64,000 bases of DNA from Naegleria lovaniensis (taxonomy: Eukaryota; Heterolobosea; Eutetramitea; Acrasida; Naegleriidae), in the NCBI RefSeq assembly GCF_003324165.1, contig NW_025407861.1, positions 124,001 through 188,000 on the forward strand, in the 5' to 3' direction. The first letter of the stretch is position 1; each line of letters begins with the position of its first letter. A program made the position numbers and the translations under genes. Of this stretch, positions 1-10,186 are shown one piece after another. Under the pieces are notes generated by a model that made no database searches, had not been told where the DNA came from, and saw only the letters and a program-made list of their open reading frames with translations.

Positions 1-1
1 A

Positions 2-3000
2 TTGTTGAAGAAAGCAATGGAGGAGAGATTCGATAATATTCTACAGTTTTCTAAAGACCAGATTGACCAAATTTTGTCCAGAATGAATAGCGAGCTCGAC
101 ACTGTTAAAAATAACCAACAACATATGGAAGCTAGTTTTAAACAATCGTTGGAAAGCAACGTGTCAACGTTGACAGGATTAATCGATTCATCATTTTGTA
201 AGATTAATCAAACAAAGAATGATCTAGAGCATCAGTCCCACAACTTCTCATCGTTAGTGAAAGACTTGGAACAAAAGGTACAAGATACTGTCGCACAAAA
301 TCAGCTCGAAAATAATGAAAAATTCATCGACATTAAGAATGAATTGAAAGGCAAAGTAGACATTCTGACTGGCAGCTTGGACGAAGCTAGAAAATCCTTT
401 GAATCGAAAACAAACGACCTTAATTGTGACATTCAATCTAGTATTGAGCTAATGACTAGCAAGATAGAAAGTGTAAAGGTCGCTTCTCTAGAAATTATTG
501 AACAAAAATCAAAGAATCTTGAAGAGACCATCGCTCAAACTGGAGAAAATCTAGGTATCTGTTCTGATAAACTGCAAAAATTGAAGAAACAATTCAAAGA
601 AAGGCAATATCAATTACAAGAGTTGGTTTCAGATTTAAAGAAGAAAGCTGAGAACCATAATTTGGAAAACCAAGGTATGAAAATATCTTTAGCTAAGCTG
701 GAAGAGAATGCAGAAAGGTCCAACAACACTTGGAGAACGGATATTGATCGAATTGACGCTTCACTGGAAAAAATAGGCGTTGATATCAAATCTCTGACGG
801 AATATACGAAGACGAGAGTCAAGAGGTTCAAGTCTACGTTTGAAGCAATTAGGTCAGACAATGCGCAAAAAGATCAAGCTACATCCCAAAAGCTGGAGGA
901 GATTTTTTCGATCACTTCTCAACTTGCTACTAAGCAAGAACTTTCTTCGTCCGAGTCCTTGTATTCCAAAGAATTGAGGACGATTGATGAAAAGCTAACA
1001 CAAAAGCTAGACACAACTGAGCAACTTGTGAGTAACACGAAAAATACCTTGCAAAACAAAATTGAGGAGATTCAATCAACTTTGTCCACTCGCATTGAAA
1101 GGAACACAACCCAAATTATGGATCAAGTGGTAAAATATGAGGCAGACCTGAAAGACAAAATTACAACAGAGAATGAGAAGCTGTGTTCAAACCTAAAACT
1201 GGACGTTCAAGAAAAGATTACATCTGTTCAGGAAAAGATGAGTGCTGAAGCAACAAATTTCAAGATCGACATTCAAAACTTGGAAACGAGATTGAAAAAC
1301 GAGTTAATCCATTTGGAGTCAAAACAAAAGCACGATATTCAAAATCATGATACGAAACAAAAACAAGAAATTCAAAATTTAGAAACCAACTTTAAACTTG
1401 AATTGAAAACCCATGAAGCGAAGCAAATGAATGAATTGAAATCGATGGAGAACAAAATCTATGAAAAAATTGATGTATCAGAAACTGATATTAAGGGCTT
1501 TTTGTTGTCTGCAAAGCAAAATGTTGAAGAGATTAGCGCATTTCTAAGAAATGAAATGGATAGAAATACTCAAAGTTTAAAGAATGAGTTGACTCTCCAT
1601 GATACCAAGGTTAAAATTCAGATAAAGTCTGAGGTAGACTCTTTCGAAAAAGCTTTGAAAATCCTTCAAGAAGAGAACTTTAAAGAGATTTTAGACAAAA
1701 CTGGACATGAACATTCAAAATTGAGACATGATTTGCAAGTTGTTGAAAGCAAGAGCCTTCAAGAATTACAAGCCTTGGAAATACGATTTAAACAAGAACT
1801 AATGTCGTTGAGGGACAAACAGACGGAGGACATTATATCTTTAGATTCAAGGTATAAGCAAGAAATAAGTTTAGTTTCACAATCACTCTCATCAGAAATT
1901 CAATCCATAGAAACAAAGTGTGCAGAAAAGATAGCTGATGGCGAACAGAGAATTTCAAAGATGGAGGAAAAGCATGAACAAATTACTGCCGATGTGAATT
2001 CTAAGATTAATAGCGAAATTGAAACATTGAGTAAGAGATCAGAGGATGAATTGTTGAAAATGGAAATCAAGTTTAAGGGCATGTTGAAAGAGACTGAAAC
2101 CAATGCCCGAGCCATGAAAGTTGAGATGCACGACAACATCTCAACGGTCAGCGAAAAAATCAGAAGTGAAATAACGTCTGAACTTGTTTCGTTTAAAGAA
2201 AAACACCAACAAGAGTCGCAAACACTGGTTTCCAAACAAAAACAAGATATGGAATCATTTGACCTGAGGATAAAACATGATCTAAAGTTATTGCAGGACT
2301 CACATGAAAAAGAAATGCAGTACATTGAGACCAGACATGCCCAAGCACTCAATTCGATGGAAGCTATTTTAAATCAACGACTCGAGACAACGAGCAAGAG
2401 TGTTACAGAGATTAGCAATTCTCTCCAAAAGGAAGCAGTCAAACATGAGCAGCTATTGAACACAGAGCAAAAACTTGAATCCCATCTGAATGTGTTGCGG
2501 TCTGACTTTGAACAGATTAGAAATTCTGCTCATCACCAGTTTGGTGTGTTAAACGAGAAAATAGAAAATATTTTGAGGTGTGAGTCCAAACAAGAACAAT
2601 TGAACAAGGACCTTGTTTTGAGGACAGAGCTTCTCCAAGTACAACAGCAAGTAGACTCAACATTGGATTTACTGAACAAGGGAATTGACACTGTAGCAAA
2701 ATCATTGAACGATCTCAAGGTTAAAATTGGTTCTGTGGAAGAAACGAGCAGTAGCAATCTCCACAAGATCACTCAACACCACTCATCGATTGAGGAACTA
2801 CTTTTGCAGGATAGAACTCTACAGGAAAGATTGAACGATGTTGATCAAAGACTAAGCGATGAAATAGACTCAATGAAAGCTACCACTAAGGAATCTTTAA
2901 CAGATGTTGAAGAAACAATGGTAAAAAATATTACTCGATTCGAAACTCAAATAGGCGAACAAATTTCCAAAATCCAATCATCTATTGAGAATATCAAGGT

Positions 3001-4615
3001 ACAATCGGTGCAAGACGTCCAGCAAGTAGATGAAAAACTTATGGGCCTTCTACAACAAGAATGTTCTAAGCTAGCAGCCAAAGATATTGAATTGCAAAAT
3101 CGTCTTGAGACAGTCCATCATAGTCTGCAATCTGAGAATGAAATTTCAAACAAATCCATCCATACTCTCAGAAATAAGGTTGATGCCACCATTTCCGAAA
3201 TTGATAATCTGGTAAAGTTACAACAGGATTTCAAGAACGAATATCGAAGCGTGCTTACCAACGTTGAGAATGCAATCACAGAAATACGTTCTGCATTAAA
3301 GGAAAATGAGAAAGAAGATGAAGAAACAAAGAGAATGTTTACGTCATTTAAAGATGCTCAGTTGGTTGTGAACAGTACTCATGAATCTAAGATTTCCTCG
3401 ATACAAGGATTTATTGAAGAGAGACATATTCAAATGGGGGACAAGCTTGAATCATTTAAGGAAGAGTTGCGAGATCAAGTAAGAGAAATAGCAGTCTCTT
3501 TACCAATTCTAACAACAGCTGTAGAAAAATTGGAAGCAAACCACAACGAGCTCAGCACAACGTCCTTGCAAAATACTCAATCTTTGCAAAATATGATAGA
3601 TGAGCAAAAAAACAACATGCACCAAGCACTTAAATCGTTATCAGAGGTGGTAGAACTTGAAAACAAAAACAACACAGATGCTTTAAGCGCATTAAGAAAG
3701 TGTAATGAGAGACTGGAAACTAATTTTGTGAGAGCTGAAGAGGATATAGAACAAAAGCTTTCTAAAATGAAAGACATGATATCTCAAAGCGTCGACTCGT
3801 TTAAGGAACTCGTTGCACAGTTAGAAGAAAAATCAGCAACATCGAATGAGGTCCATCAACTAATTAATAATATTGAGGTGAAGATGGCTGAGTCAAAAGA
3901 GTCATTACTTTCACAACAACGAGACTCTGTCGTTGAACTACAAACGAAAATCAGTGATATCAAAGAAATAGTTTCCAGGCATGTTGACTCGTCGATTCTA
4001 CAGCTGCAAGGCCTTGATCAAAAAACTTCTGATAAATTAGATATGCTCAAGAATGAGAGCAAAGAATTATTGAACAACGTTGAGAATAGAATCAATGACA
4101 TAATTCACAATGATACGGAAAAATACGAAACACTTCTTTCTACTTGCAGCCTTCTATCTCGTCAATTTGAAGATCTTAGAAGCCATTTAAATACTCTACA
4201 AAACCTATTTGAAAATACAAGATCAGAAATGTTTGAGAATGAGAAGCGAGCCGACAACTATTGTAAACTAACTCAAGAACAATTTGTATCTGTGAATAAG
4301 GATATTCAAGATCTACTTCTCAATGTAAAAACCAACTCCGACCTCATATGCAAGGAGATAACGGTAATTAAGGAAGAAGTTGAATTGAGCAACATAGCTT
4401 CTCAAGAAGTTTCAAAAAGTACTCTGGAGAAGTTGTCCAAATGCTTCACAAAACTCAATAACCTCAACGACTTGTATTGTTTGTTAAAAGAGGATGTAAA
4501 CGGTCAGATAGAATCTCTAATGAATTTGGTGGAAGAATCAGAACGAAAGAAAATAGAGAAGCTGCAATCTGTATTGCTATCAAGCAGCAACACAAACTCC
4601 TCTGACACGCAGTAA
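2..4615 (+). CDS. Giant coiled-coil protein, 5' partial
   Basis: Open from the left edge, so the true start lies upstream; 1,537 codons are visible, ending in TAA at 4613-4615. Almost the whole product is predicted alpha-helical coiled coil, rich in Lys, Glu, Gln and Ser, with few aromatics and almost no Pro or Gly. There is no membrane segment and no catalytic motif. Several stretches have an 11-residue rather than 7-residue period, for example near residues 440-490 (KQKHDIQNHDT, KQKQEIQNLET, NFKLELKTHEA, KQMNELKSMEN) and again near 590-690 and 745-800. A structural or tethering role is likely (cytoskeleton, basal body, Golgi or nuclear envelope), but no family can be named from this part. 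Confidence 0.85.
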   Translation: MLKKAMEERFDNILQFSKDQIDQILSRMNSELDTVKNNQQHMEASFKQSLESNVSTLTGLIDSSFCKINQTKNDLEHQSHNFSSLVKDLEQKVQDTVAQNQLENNEKFIDIKNELKGKVDILTGSLDEARKSFESKTNDLNCDIQSSIELMTSKIESVKVASLEIIEQKSKNLEETIAQTGENLGICSDKLQKLKKQFKERQYQLQELVSDLKKKAENHNLENQGMKISLAKLEENAERSNNTWRTDIDRIDASLEKIGVDIKSLTEYTKTRVKRFKSTFEAIRSDNAQKDQATSQKLEEIFSITSQLATKQELSSSESLYSKELRTIDEKLTQKLDTTEQLVSNTKNTLQNKIEEIQSTLSTRIERNTTQIMDQVVKYEADLKDKITTENEKLCSNLKLDVQEKITSVQEKMSAEATNFKIDIQNLETRLKNELIHLESKQKHDIQNHDTKQKQEIQNLETNFKLELKTHEAKQMNELKSMENKIYEKIDVSETDIKGFLLSAKQNVEEISAFLRNEMDRNTQSLKNELTLHDTKVKIQIKSEVDSFEKALKILQEENFKEILDKTGHEHSKLRHDLQVVESKSLQELQALEIRFKQELMSLRDKQTEDIISLDSRYKQEISLVSQSLSSEIQSIETKCAEKIADGEQRISKMEEKHEQITADVNSKINSEIETLSKRSEDELLKMEIKFKGMLKETETNARAMKVEMHDNISTVSEKIRSEITSELVSFKEKHQQESQTLVSKQKQDMESFDLRIKHDLKLLQDSHEKEMQYIETRHAQALNSMEAILNQRLETTSKSVTEISNSLQKEAVKHEQLLNTEQKLESHLNVLRSDFEQIRNSAHHQFGVLNEKIENILRCESKQEQLNKDLVLRTELLQVQQQVDSTLDLLNKGIDTVAKSLNDLKVKIGSVEETSSSNLHKITQHHSSIEELLLQDRTLQERLNDVDQRLSDEIDSMKATTKESLTDVEETMVKNITRFETQIGEQISKIQSSIENIKVQSVQDVQQVDEKLMGLLQQECSKLAAKDIELQNRLETVHHSLQSENEISNKSIHTLRNKVDATISEIDNLVKLQQDFKNEYRSVLTNVENAITEIRSALKENEKEDEETKRMFTSFKDAQLVVNSTHESKISSIQGFIEERHIQMGDKLESFKEELRDQVREIAVSLPILTTAVEKLEANHNELSTTSLQNTQSLQNMIDEQKNNMHQALKSLSEVVELENKNNTDALSALRKCNERLETNFVRAEEDIEQKLSKMKDMISQSVDSFKELVAQLEEKSATSNEVHQLINNIEVKMAESKESLLSQQRDSVVELQTKISDIKEIVSRHVDSSILQLQGLDQKTSDKLDMLKNESKELLNNVENRINDIIHNDTEKYETLLSTCSLLSRQFEDLRSHLNTLQNLFENTRSEMFENEKRADNYCKLTQEQFVSVNKDIQDLLLNVKTNSDLICKEITVIKEEVELSNIASQEVSKSTLEKLSKCFTKLNNLNDLYCLLKEDVNGQIESLMNLVEESERKKIEKLQSVLLSSSNTNSSDTQ

Positions 4616-4702
4616 ATGTACATAAAGTTTTAGTTCCCAAATTGTGTATCGAATTCATCGAATTAAGTTGGAATTCTAGTTTGTCTCAACAAATCCGAAA
4701 AA

Positions 4703-5353
4703 ATGTCTTTCAAGATGTTTTCATTAATTTTAATTCTCTTCGTTTGTGCTGTGAAGTCGGATCAGACTGCTGTTTACTTGAAAAGAAGAGAAATAACAAA
4801 AGAAGGTGGATTTCATAGAACGATACGCACCGAATTTGTTGTTACAACAAATTCATACTCTTTTAAATTGTTGAATGTTTCGTATGTGGAGGAATTATCC
4901 TCCGATGTGTATATTGATATTTACGAAATGAAAAACATCAAACCAGATATACTCCTTTTAAAAGATCAAGAATATATCAACGTTGAAACACCTTCATATT
5001 ATAGCACTGAATATAATGTTACACTATCTAAAATTATTTCCGATATTAAACACCAGGATGAACATCACCTTGTTGTTACCTTTGAATTTCCATTGCATTT
5101 GAGATATCAAAAACCCAGCAATGAAGAATCCCTTCGTGCAGTTAAAATCAAAAATCCGAATATCTTTTACATGAATAATATTGAATACAAGATCATGATG
5201 GATGAAAACAGTGACATTAGTTCATTGAATGATGTGTGGATTCCTGTTGGAAATTTAAATGATTTTCATCTTGTGAGATATGTCACGTTAGTCATAACCA
5301 TTTTGGCATGTATATTAGTGTGTGTGTTATCATTTAGAGAGAATGGCAAGTGA
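4703..5353 (+). CDS. PIGX: PIG-X, GPI mannosyltransferase I regulatory subunit
   Basis: A 216-residue type I ER membrane protein. In known systems PIG-X (Pbn1 in yeast) stabilises PIG-M, which adds the first mannose to GPI-anchor precursors in the ER lumen. The sequence shows an N-terminal signal peptide (residues about 5-19), a lumenal domain, and one C-terminal TM helix (about 192-211) with a short basic tail. Family landmarks are present in order: KEGGFHR near residue 36, DVYIDIYEM near 72, VETPSYYS near 97, PLHLRYQKPS near 133 and KNPNIF near 152. The start has an A-rich leader (cgaaaaATG). It converges on the next gene with a 17-nt gap. The PIG-M partner is not in this window. Confidence 0.85.
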   Translation: MSFKMFSLILILFVCAVKSDQTAVYLKRREITKEGGFHRTIRTEFVVTTNSYSFKLLNVSYVEELSSDVYIDIYEMKNIKPDILLLKDQEYINVETPSYYSTEYNVTLSKIISDIKHQDEHHLVVTFEFPLHLRYQKPSNEESLRAVKIKNPNIFYMNNIEYKIMMDENSDISSLNDVWIPVGNLNDFHLVRYVTLVITILACILVCVLSFRENGK

Positions 5354-5370
5354 CATTCCAATGAAATTAC

Positions 5371-7350
5371 CTATTTCCCCTTCATGTCCTCTCGTTGTTG
5401 AACAGCACGAATCGTTCCAGTATTTCCCATTGAAACTAGAGTACCTGATTCTTTCAACTGAGATTGTTTTTCCAAAGTTATCAAATGATAGGCAGTCACA
5501 GCAAATAGAATGACGATAGCGATTGGAAATGCACTATAAAGAAATAAATCCTTCTTTGCAATCTCCACTCCAAAGAGATTTACAAAATATTTTTCTACTT
5601 GTTGTTTTTGAATGATTATTCTCTTGTCAATCAAATCAGTAGTATTGGAATTCACTGAGGACTCTTCATCATCATCATTGACATATTGTTTCATAAAAAT
5701 AGGGCCTTGCTTTGTAAAGAGAGTAATGTGTCCAGAAATTGGATGAATAGAGTCTTCACTAAAAGCAGTGGTAGAAGTCTTAGAGAACGAATCTGACGTT
5801 GATTCATTGATTTGATTATTGTTGGTTGTTGATTCTGAGCTTGATAATTCTCGTAATCTTTTCAAGTCATTTCTAGATACAATAATTCCTCCAAATTGAT
5901 TCACATCTAAAAATCCGTCATAGAGAATGTGTTGCGAATCAAAGGATACGTCGCTCCATCGTGTAGATGCCAATACATTGTAATTATTTGGTGAATTTTT
6001 ATCAAAATAAATAAAAATAGGATTAGCATCTGAATAGATTTTCAATTTGTTTGTGTTGTTAGAATGAGTCAATGATGAAGGAAGTTTGTGATTTGTTGAT
6101 GTAGTTTTTGTATCATTGGAAACAAATACTTGAATTCCCTTTTTTGTAAATTCCCATTCTTCTCCTTTCATGAGACATGAAATATCAACCTGACAATTAC
6201 CAGCCAAATTCAATTGGTTCAATTCAATATCGATGGAAGTTAAAGTTTGAATCTTCACATTAGTGTTTGATTCAATATTGTCAATAGTAATTCCAGTGGA
6301 TGATGCAATATGTTGACTAGTACCTTTATCTTCCTCTGTTGACCATCGATGATGAATACTAAGATCATTCACATTGTTCACATGATTGATATAACATGCA
6401 CCGTATTGAATATTAACATGAAAATGATTGACGTTTGAAATACCATCATCACTGACAAGGAGAGTACCAAACGTAGATTTCACAGAAACTTCATTTGAAA
6501 TGTTACGAATTCCTCTAAAAATTATATTTCCAATATCTGTTTCAACTCGAACCGAATTTTTGTTATGTTTTGGTAAATAGACTTTCATCGTTCCATATTT
6601 GATTAATTTCTCATCCAAATATTTTGCAACAAAACTTGGCATAAAAAATCCTGGAGCGTAATAGGTATATAATTTGTATCGAATATATAGAGGTGGAAGA
6701 GGAGCTTGATGAACATTAAATCTTAATGTATTTGTTAACTCTCTGTACAAGTATTCAAATTTATAATCAGAAAAGAATCCTTGTGGAGTATTGTTGAGAT
6801 CATACCATGAATATTCATTACAATTATGAGCATACATTTCAATCCGTAATTCGGAATCTTGTTCACCCTCACAAAATTCAACGTTTAAATTCCGAGTATT
6901 AATTTCTAAAGTGAGAGGAATATTAGAAGTGATAGGAAATGATTTTTCAAAAACACAATGAACATGTTGTTGAGAACAGGATGGATGAGGATCCTTTGAA
7001 AGAATACTACGAGATGGAATTGGATAGGAAATGGTTTGGTTCATTTTGGAAGGTTGTAGATGATCTTTTTGATCCATACGCGTGGTAGTGTTGTTGTTGT
7101 TGTTGGTCTTTTGTGGTTGATCGGATGAAGAGCCTTTTTCTGCTTCAGGAATGGTTGCCACAGTATTTGCTGCGGATGAAAATGATCGTAAGGTGAATGA
7201 TTCATGATCATGACGATTCATGATAGTATGATTCTTCCAACACGGAAAGATGGTATATTTACGAGATGTTGTAATATTATGATTGAATTTCAATGCTCGG
7301 CTCTGAAGATTCTTCTTGCCGTGAATTGAGAGAAGAACGGATCGTTTCAT
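5371..7350 (-). CDS. Probable mitochondrial C-terminally anchored protein, DUF4097-like beta repeats
   Basis: I chose the ATG at 7350, which follows an A-rich leader and gives 660 residues; an upstream in-frame Met at 7434 is possible. The first 40 residues (MKRSVLLSIHGKK onward) are basic, Ser/Thr-rich and lack acids, like a mitochondrial presequence. An Asn/Thr-rich linker follows. The centre has repeating short beta-strand phrases of the form 'xVxTxxGxIxF' (ETDIGNIIF, VKSTFGTLLVSD, IQYGACYI), resembling DUF4097 adhesin-like beta-solenoids found in mitochondrial FAM185A-type proteins. One TM helix lies near the C terminus (LFLYSAFPIAIVILFAVTAY), followed by a short hydrophilic tail. The family assignment is tentative; a single-exon gene with mitochondrial targeting is the firmer inference. 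Confidence 0.6.
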   Translation of the reverse strand: MKRSVLLSIHGKKNLQSRALKFNHNITTSRKYTIFPCWKNHTIMNRHDHESFTLRSFSSAANTVATIPEAEKGSSSDQPQKTNNNNNTTTRMDQKDHLQPSKMNQTISYPIPSRSILSKDPHPSCSQQHVHCVFEKSFPITSNIPLTLEINTRNLNVEFCEGEQDSELRIEMYAHNCNEYSWYDLNNTPQGFFSDYKFEYLYRELTNTLRFNVHQAPLPPLYIRYKLYTYYAPGFFMPSFVAKYLDEKLIKYGTMKVYLPKHNKNSVRVETDIGNIIFRGIRNISNEVSVKSTFGTLLVSDDGISNVNHFHVNIQYGACYINHVNNVNDLSIHHRWSTEEDKGTSQHIASSTGITIDNIESNTNVKIQTLTSIDIELNQLNLAGNCQVDISCLMKGEEWEFTKKGIQVFVSNDTKTTSTNHKLPSSLTHSNNTNKLKIYSDANPIFIYFDKNSPNNYNVLASTRWSDVSFDSQHILYDGFLDVNQFGGIIVSRNDLKRLRELSSSESTTNNNQINESTSDSFSKTSTTAFSEDSIHPISGHITLFTKQGPIFMKQYVNDDDEESSVNSNTTDLIDKRIIIQKQQVEKYFVNLFGVEIAKKDLFLYSAFPIAIVILFAVTAYHLITLEKQSQLKESGTLVSMGNTGTIRAVQQREDMKGK

Positions 7351-7786
7351 TATTTTTTTCAATTCTTTTTTTTTTAATCTGTGTGGCCTCTTGATACCAA
7401 GAGCATTGCAACACTTTATGTGAAAGTGAAACAAGGTGATGAATGAACGCTGCTTTTGGGCATGTCATTCATATTAGTTGGTTCAATGCTTACAAGAGGG
7501 AATACCAAATTCAATATATTGAATTCCAAAGTGTTTGAAATTAAATTTTTTAATTTTCTTCATTCAAATTGTTGAATGGATCATGTCCATCTCTTGAGCA
7601 CCTTTCCATTTGCCACTTGTCAAAGTAAAATTGGATGACACTACCAGCTTGTAAAATTGCCCGTAAAATATCCAAAATTGTGTTTATTGCAAAACTCCTA
7701 AATCATTTTGATTGGCGCTCCTCAGTTGACTGACTGTCAAGTATGGCGATGTTGCTGTCTCCTGACAAATTGAAAAATACAAAAAA
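7351..7786. other. Divergent intergenic region
   Basis: A 436-nt stretch between the divergent starts of the mitochondrial beta-solenoid gene and cytochrome c, so it probably holds both promoters and both 5' leaders. It includes short AT-rich palindromes around 7513-7530 (caatatattg). I see no RNA gene or credible exon here. Confidence 0.5.
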
Positions 7787-8603
7787 ATGTCTGGTACGTC
7801 TTTTACTTGAACCTATTGTTGTTGTTACAATGTTGTTACCGTTCATTCATTCATTTATATTTTTCAATCATGATATTATGTACTAATATATTGGTCAACT
7901 CAATGCTCCTAAATGACCACCACCATCTCATCATGTTATCATTTTCATCATCACCGTTGTCATCTTTCATACACCTCCTCCTCTTCTTTAGAAATTCCAC
8001 AAGGTAACGCTGCTAAGGGTGAAAAGATCTTCAAAGCTCGATGTGCTCAATGCCACACCATCAACAAGGGAGGTGCTCACAAAGTTGGTCCAAATCTCTA
8101 CGGAATGTGGGGAAGAAAGAGTGGCCTAGCTGAAGGTTATGCTTATTCTGCTGCTAACAAGGAGAAGGGTGTGGTATGGAATGAACAATCTCTTTTCGAT
8201 TATTTGCTAGATCCTAAGAAGTATATTCCAGGTACAAAGATGGTCTTTGCAGGTATGTTGTGTGGTTCTCATGAGTTGTTGTTCTAGTTTTTATTCTTGT
8301 CTTGATTGTTTTTATTGACTATTTTGTTATGAAAATGATGATGTGAATTTTTGTGTGTTAATTGTATCACACTCAATTGTGTGATGAAATGTGTGTGTAA
8401 CATTCACACATTGAATATTGTCAATATGACATTTCCTTGGTGGACATGTATATCATGACCCTGTATTCACACACACACACAAACGGAAATTCAATAATTA
8501 TTATGATGTGAATGATTCATGATGATTACATCCAACAGGTCTCAAGAAGCCTGGTGAAAGAGCTGACTTGATTGAATACATGAAGCAAGCTTCTCAAGAA
8601 TAA
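7787..8603 (+). CDS. CYCS: Cytochrome c
   Basis: Three exons, 7787-7793, 7992-8252 and 8539-8603, encode 110 residues. The first exon is only 7 nt (ATG TCT G). Both introns are phase 1 with GTACGT/TTAG and GTATGT/ACAG ends, and at 198 and 286 nt they are long for this window. The product is soluble intermembrane-space cytochrome c, carrying electrons from complex III to complex IV. It has the haem site CAQCH, the KVGPNLYG loop, and the axial Met region [16 protein letters not shown]. The spliced start is [16 protein letters not shown]. The intact two-cysteine haem motif differs from the one-cysteine form (AxxCH) known in Euglenozoa. Confidence in the splice model is high because every junction restores family sequence. 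Confidence 0.95.
8366..8412 (+). repeat. Two adjacent perfect inverted repeats in cytochrome c intron 2
   Basis: ATCACAC at 8366-8372 pairs with GTGTGAT at 8379-8385, and AATGTGTG at 8388-8395 pairs with CACACATT at 8405-8412. They could fold into two tandem hairpins in the pre-mRNA. A CA run follows at about 8467-8480. Confidence 0.6.
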
Positions 8604-8870
8604 ATATTAAACTCCCGAACTACACTACCTTTGGGTTTAAATTGAATTTGATGATCATTTCTTGTGTGTGTGGGTAACGACGATCAAAGATGACAATCAA
8701 TCGTGTGTGTGTGTGATTGAATGAATACAACGAACCACAATTATTATTGTCAACGATACAAGCATACATTCTCGACATGATGTTTGGTTGTGTGTTCAAT
8801 AATAATGTTATTCACTGTCGGATTTCGAGTGCTGTTGGTGTGTATGCAAAACATTCATCTTCAAGAAAAA

Positions 8871-10052
8871 ATGAGTCACACCTCGCCGGCCAATGATCAT
8901 AATCTCTCATCACCCAAGAAGAGAAAATTTCAAGACGAGGAGGAGCACACCGCTCCGATAGAGCAAGGCTCATCAACTCAACTCAGCTTGATACATGATA
9001 ATAATACTAGTGATGATACGAAAAAGAGAAAGATGAATACAACGAGTTTGATGGAATTACCTCCTCGATCTTCTTCTCTATCATCTCCAATTTTGCGATT
9101 AGAAGGACATCAATCCGAAGTGTTTACTTGTAAATTTTCGAATCGAGGACAATTTATGGCCTCTGGTGCCTTTGATAAAACAGTGTTATTGTGGGATGTT
9201 TTTGGAGAAACGATAGACGAAATTGATGAATCTGATTCGTCCTATCCAACAACCTTTAATTATGGATGTTTACTTGGACATAAAAACGCAATTCTTGATT
9301 TGGATTGGCTTCTTTCAGAGGATCGATTAATTACTGCTTCAGCGGATAACAGTGTCATGCTGTGGGATAGTGTGCGATGTACTCGAGTTAGACAGTTCAA
9401 AGATCACTCTGCTGTTGTCAATTGTTGTACAACTTCAAAATACTCTACACAATCAGATTTGTTTGCAAGTGGAAGTGATGATAAGACCATTAACATTTAT
9501 GATCAAAGAGAACGAAAATGTGTAAAAACAATCAGGGCCAAATATCCTGTTTTTTCACTGTGTTTCTCTGAGAATTCGGACAGATTATTTTCTTGTGGAG
9601 TTGATCACGTCATTTCAACATGGGATATGAAAACCGACAAGTTCTTGTATTCTCTTGGAAGTGGACATACCGATTCCATTACAGATATTAAGCTCTCTCC
9701 AGACGGTAATTTTATTTTGAGTAATTCAATGGATGGAACTTGTCGAATTTGGAATGCTAGACATTTTGTAGATACACCAAACAGATGTGTAAAACTATTT
9801 AATGGAGCAAAACATAGCATGGATAAGAATTTAACTCGTGTGAGTTGGTATAAGGATGGGTCTCTAATTTCAACAGGAGCAGAAAGTGATGTCATCATTT
9901 GGAATACTACCTCTCGAAAAATCGTTTACCAATTACCTGGTCACCAAGGCTCTGTAAATTGTGTGCATTTCCATCCACAACAACCAATTATTGCCTCAGC
10001 GTCAAGCGACAAGACGATTTATCTTGGAGAAATTGATCCAAAAGCAATTTAG
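8871..10052 (+). CDS. SNRNP40: U5 snRNP 40 kDa WD40 protein
   Basis: Single exon, 393 residues, starting at the ATG preceded by cttcaagaaaaa; an in-frame ORF extends upstream to 8784 but lacks a typical leader and family sequence. The protein is a nuclear spliceosome component that binds Prp8 in the U5 snRNP. A charged N-terminal segment with a probable nuclear signal (SPKKRKF) precedes a seven-blade WD40 propeller from about residue 75 to the end. Blade motifs are visible (FDKTVLLWD, SADNSVMLWD, SGSDDKTINIYD, GVDHVISTWD, MDGTCRIWN). The C-terminal block LPGHQGSVNCVHFHP...SASSDKTIYLGEI is characteristic of this family rather than of generic WD proteins. No intron is needed. Confidence 0.9.
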   Translation: MSHTSPANDHNLSSPKKRKFQDEEEHTAPIEQGSSTQLSLIHDNNTSDDTKKRKMNTTSLMELPPRSSSLSSPILRLEGHQSEVFTCKFSNRGQFMASGAFDKTVLLWDVFGETIDEIDESDSSYPTTFNYGCLLGHKNAILDLDWLLSEDRLITASADNSVMLWDSVRCTRVRQFKDHSAVVNCCTTSKYSTQSDLFASGSDDKTINIYDQRERKCVKTIRAKYPVFSLCFSENSDRLFSCGVDHVISTWDMKTDKFLYSLGSGHTDSITDIKLSPDGNFILSNSMDGTCRIWNARHFVDTPNRCVKLFNGAKHSMDKNLTRVSWYKDGSLISTGAESDVIIWNTTSRKIVYQLPGHQGSVNCVHFHPQQPIIASASSDKTIYLGEIDPKAI

Positions 10053-10186
10053 ATTCATGTCAAATTCTTTTTGAGCTTAACATGGTGCTTCCCACTAGAT
10101 CAAAATAAAATATAAACACATCTCAACCACCCATTCATGAAATCAAAACAAGCTGGCAAAAGAACAATCCTTCAATTTTACATGCT

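Noticed and set aside
4703-7434. PIG-X and the next gene as a linked functional pair
   Set aside because: They are convergent, with different targeting signals; proximity reflects general gene packing.
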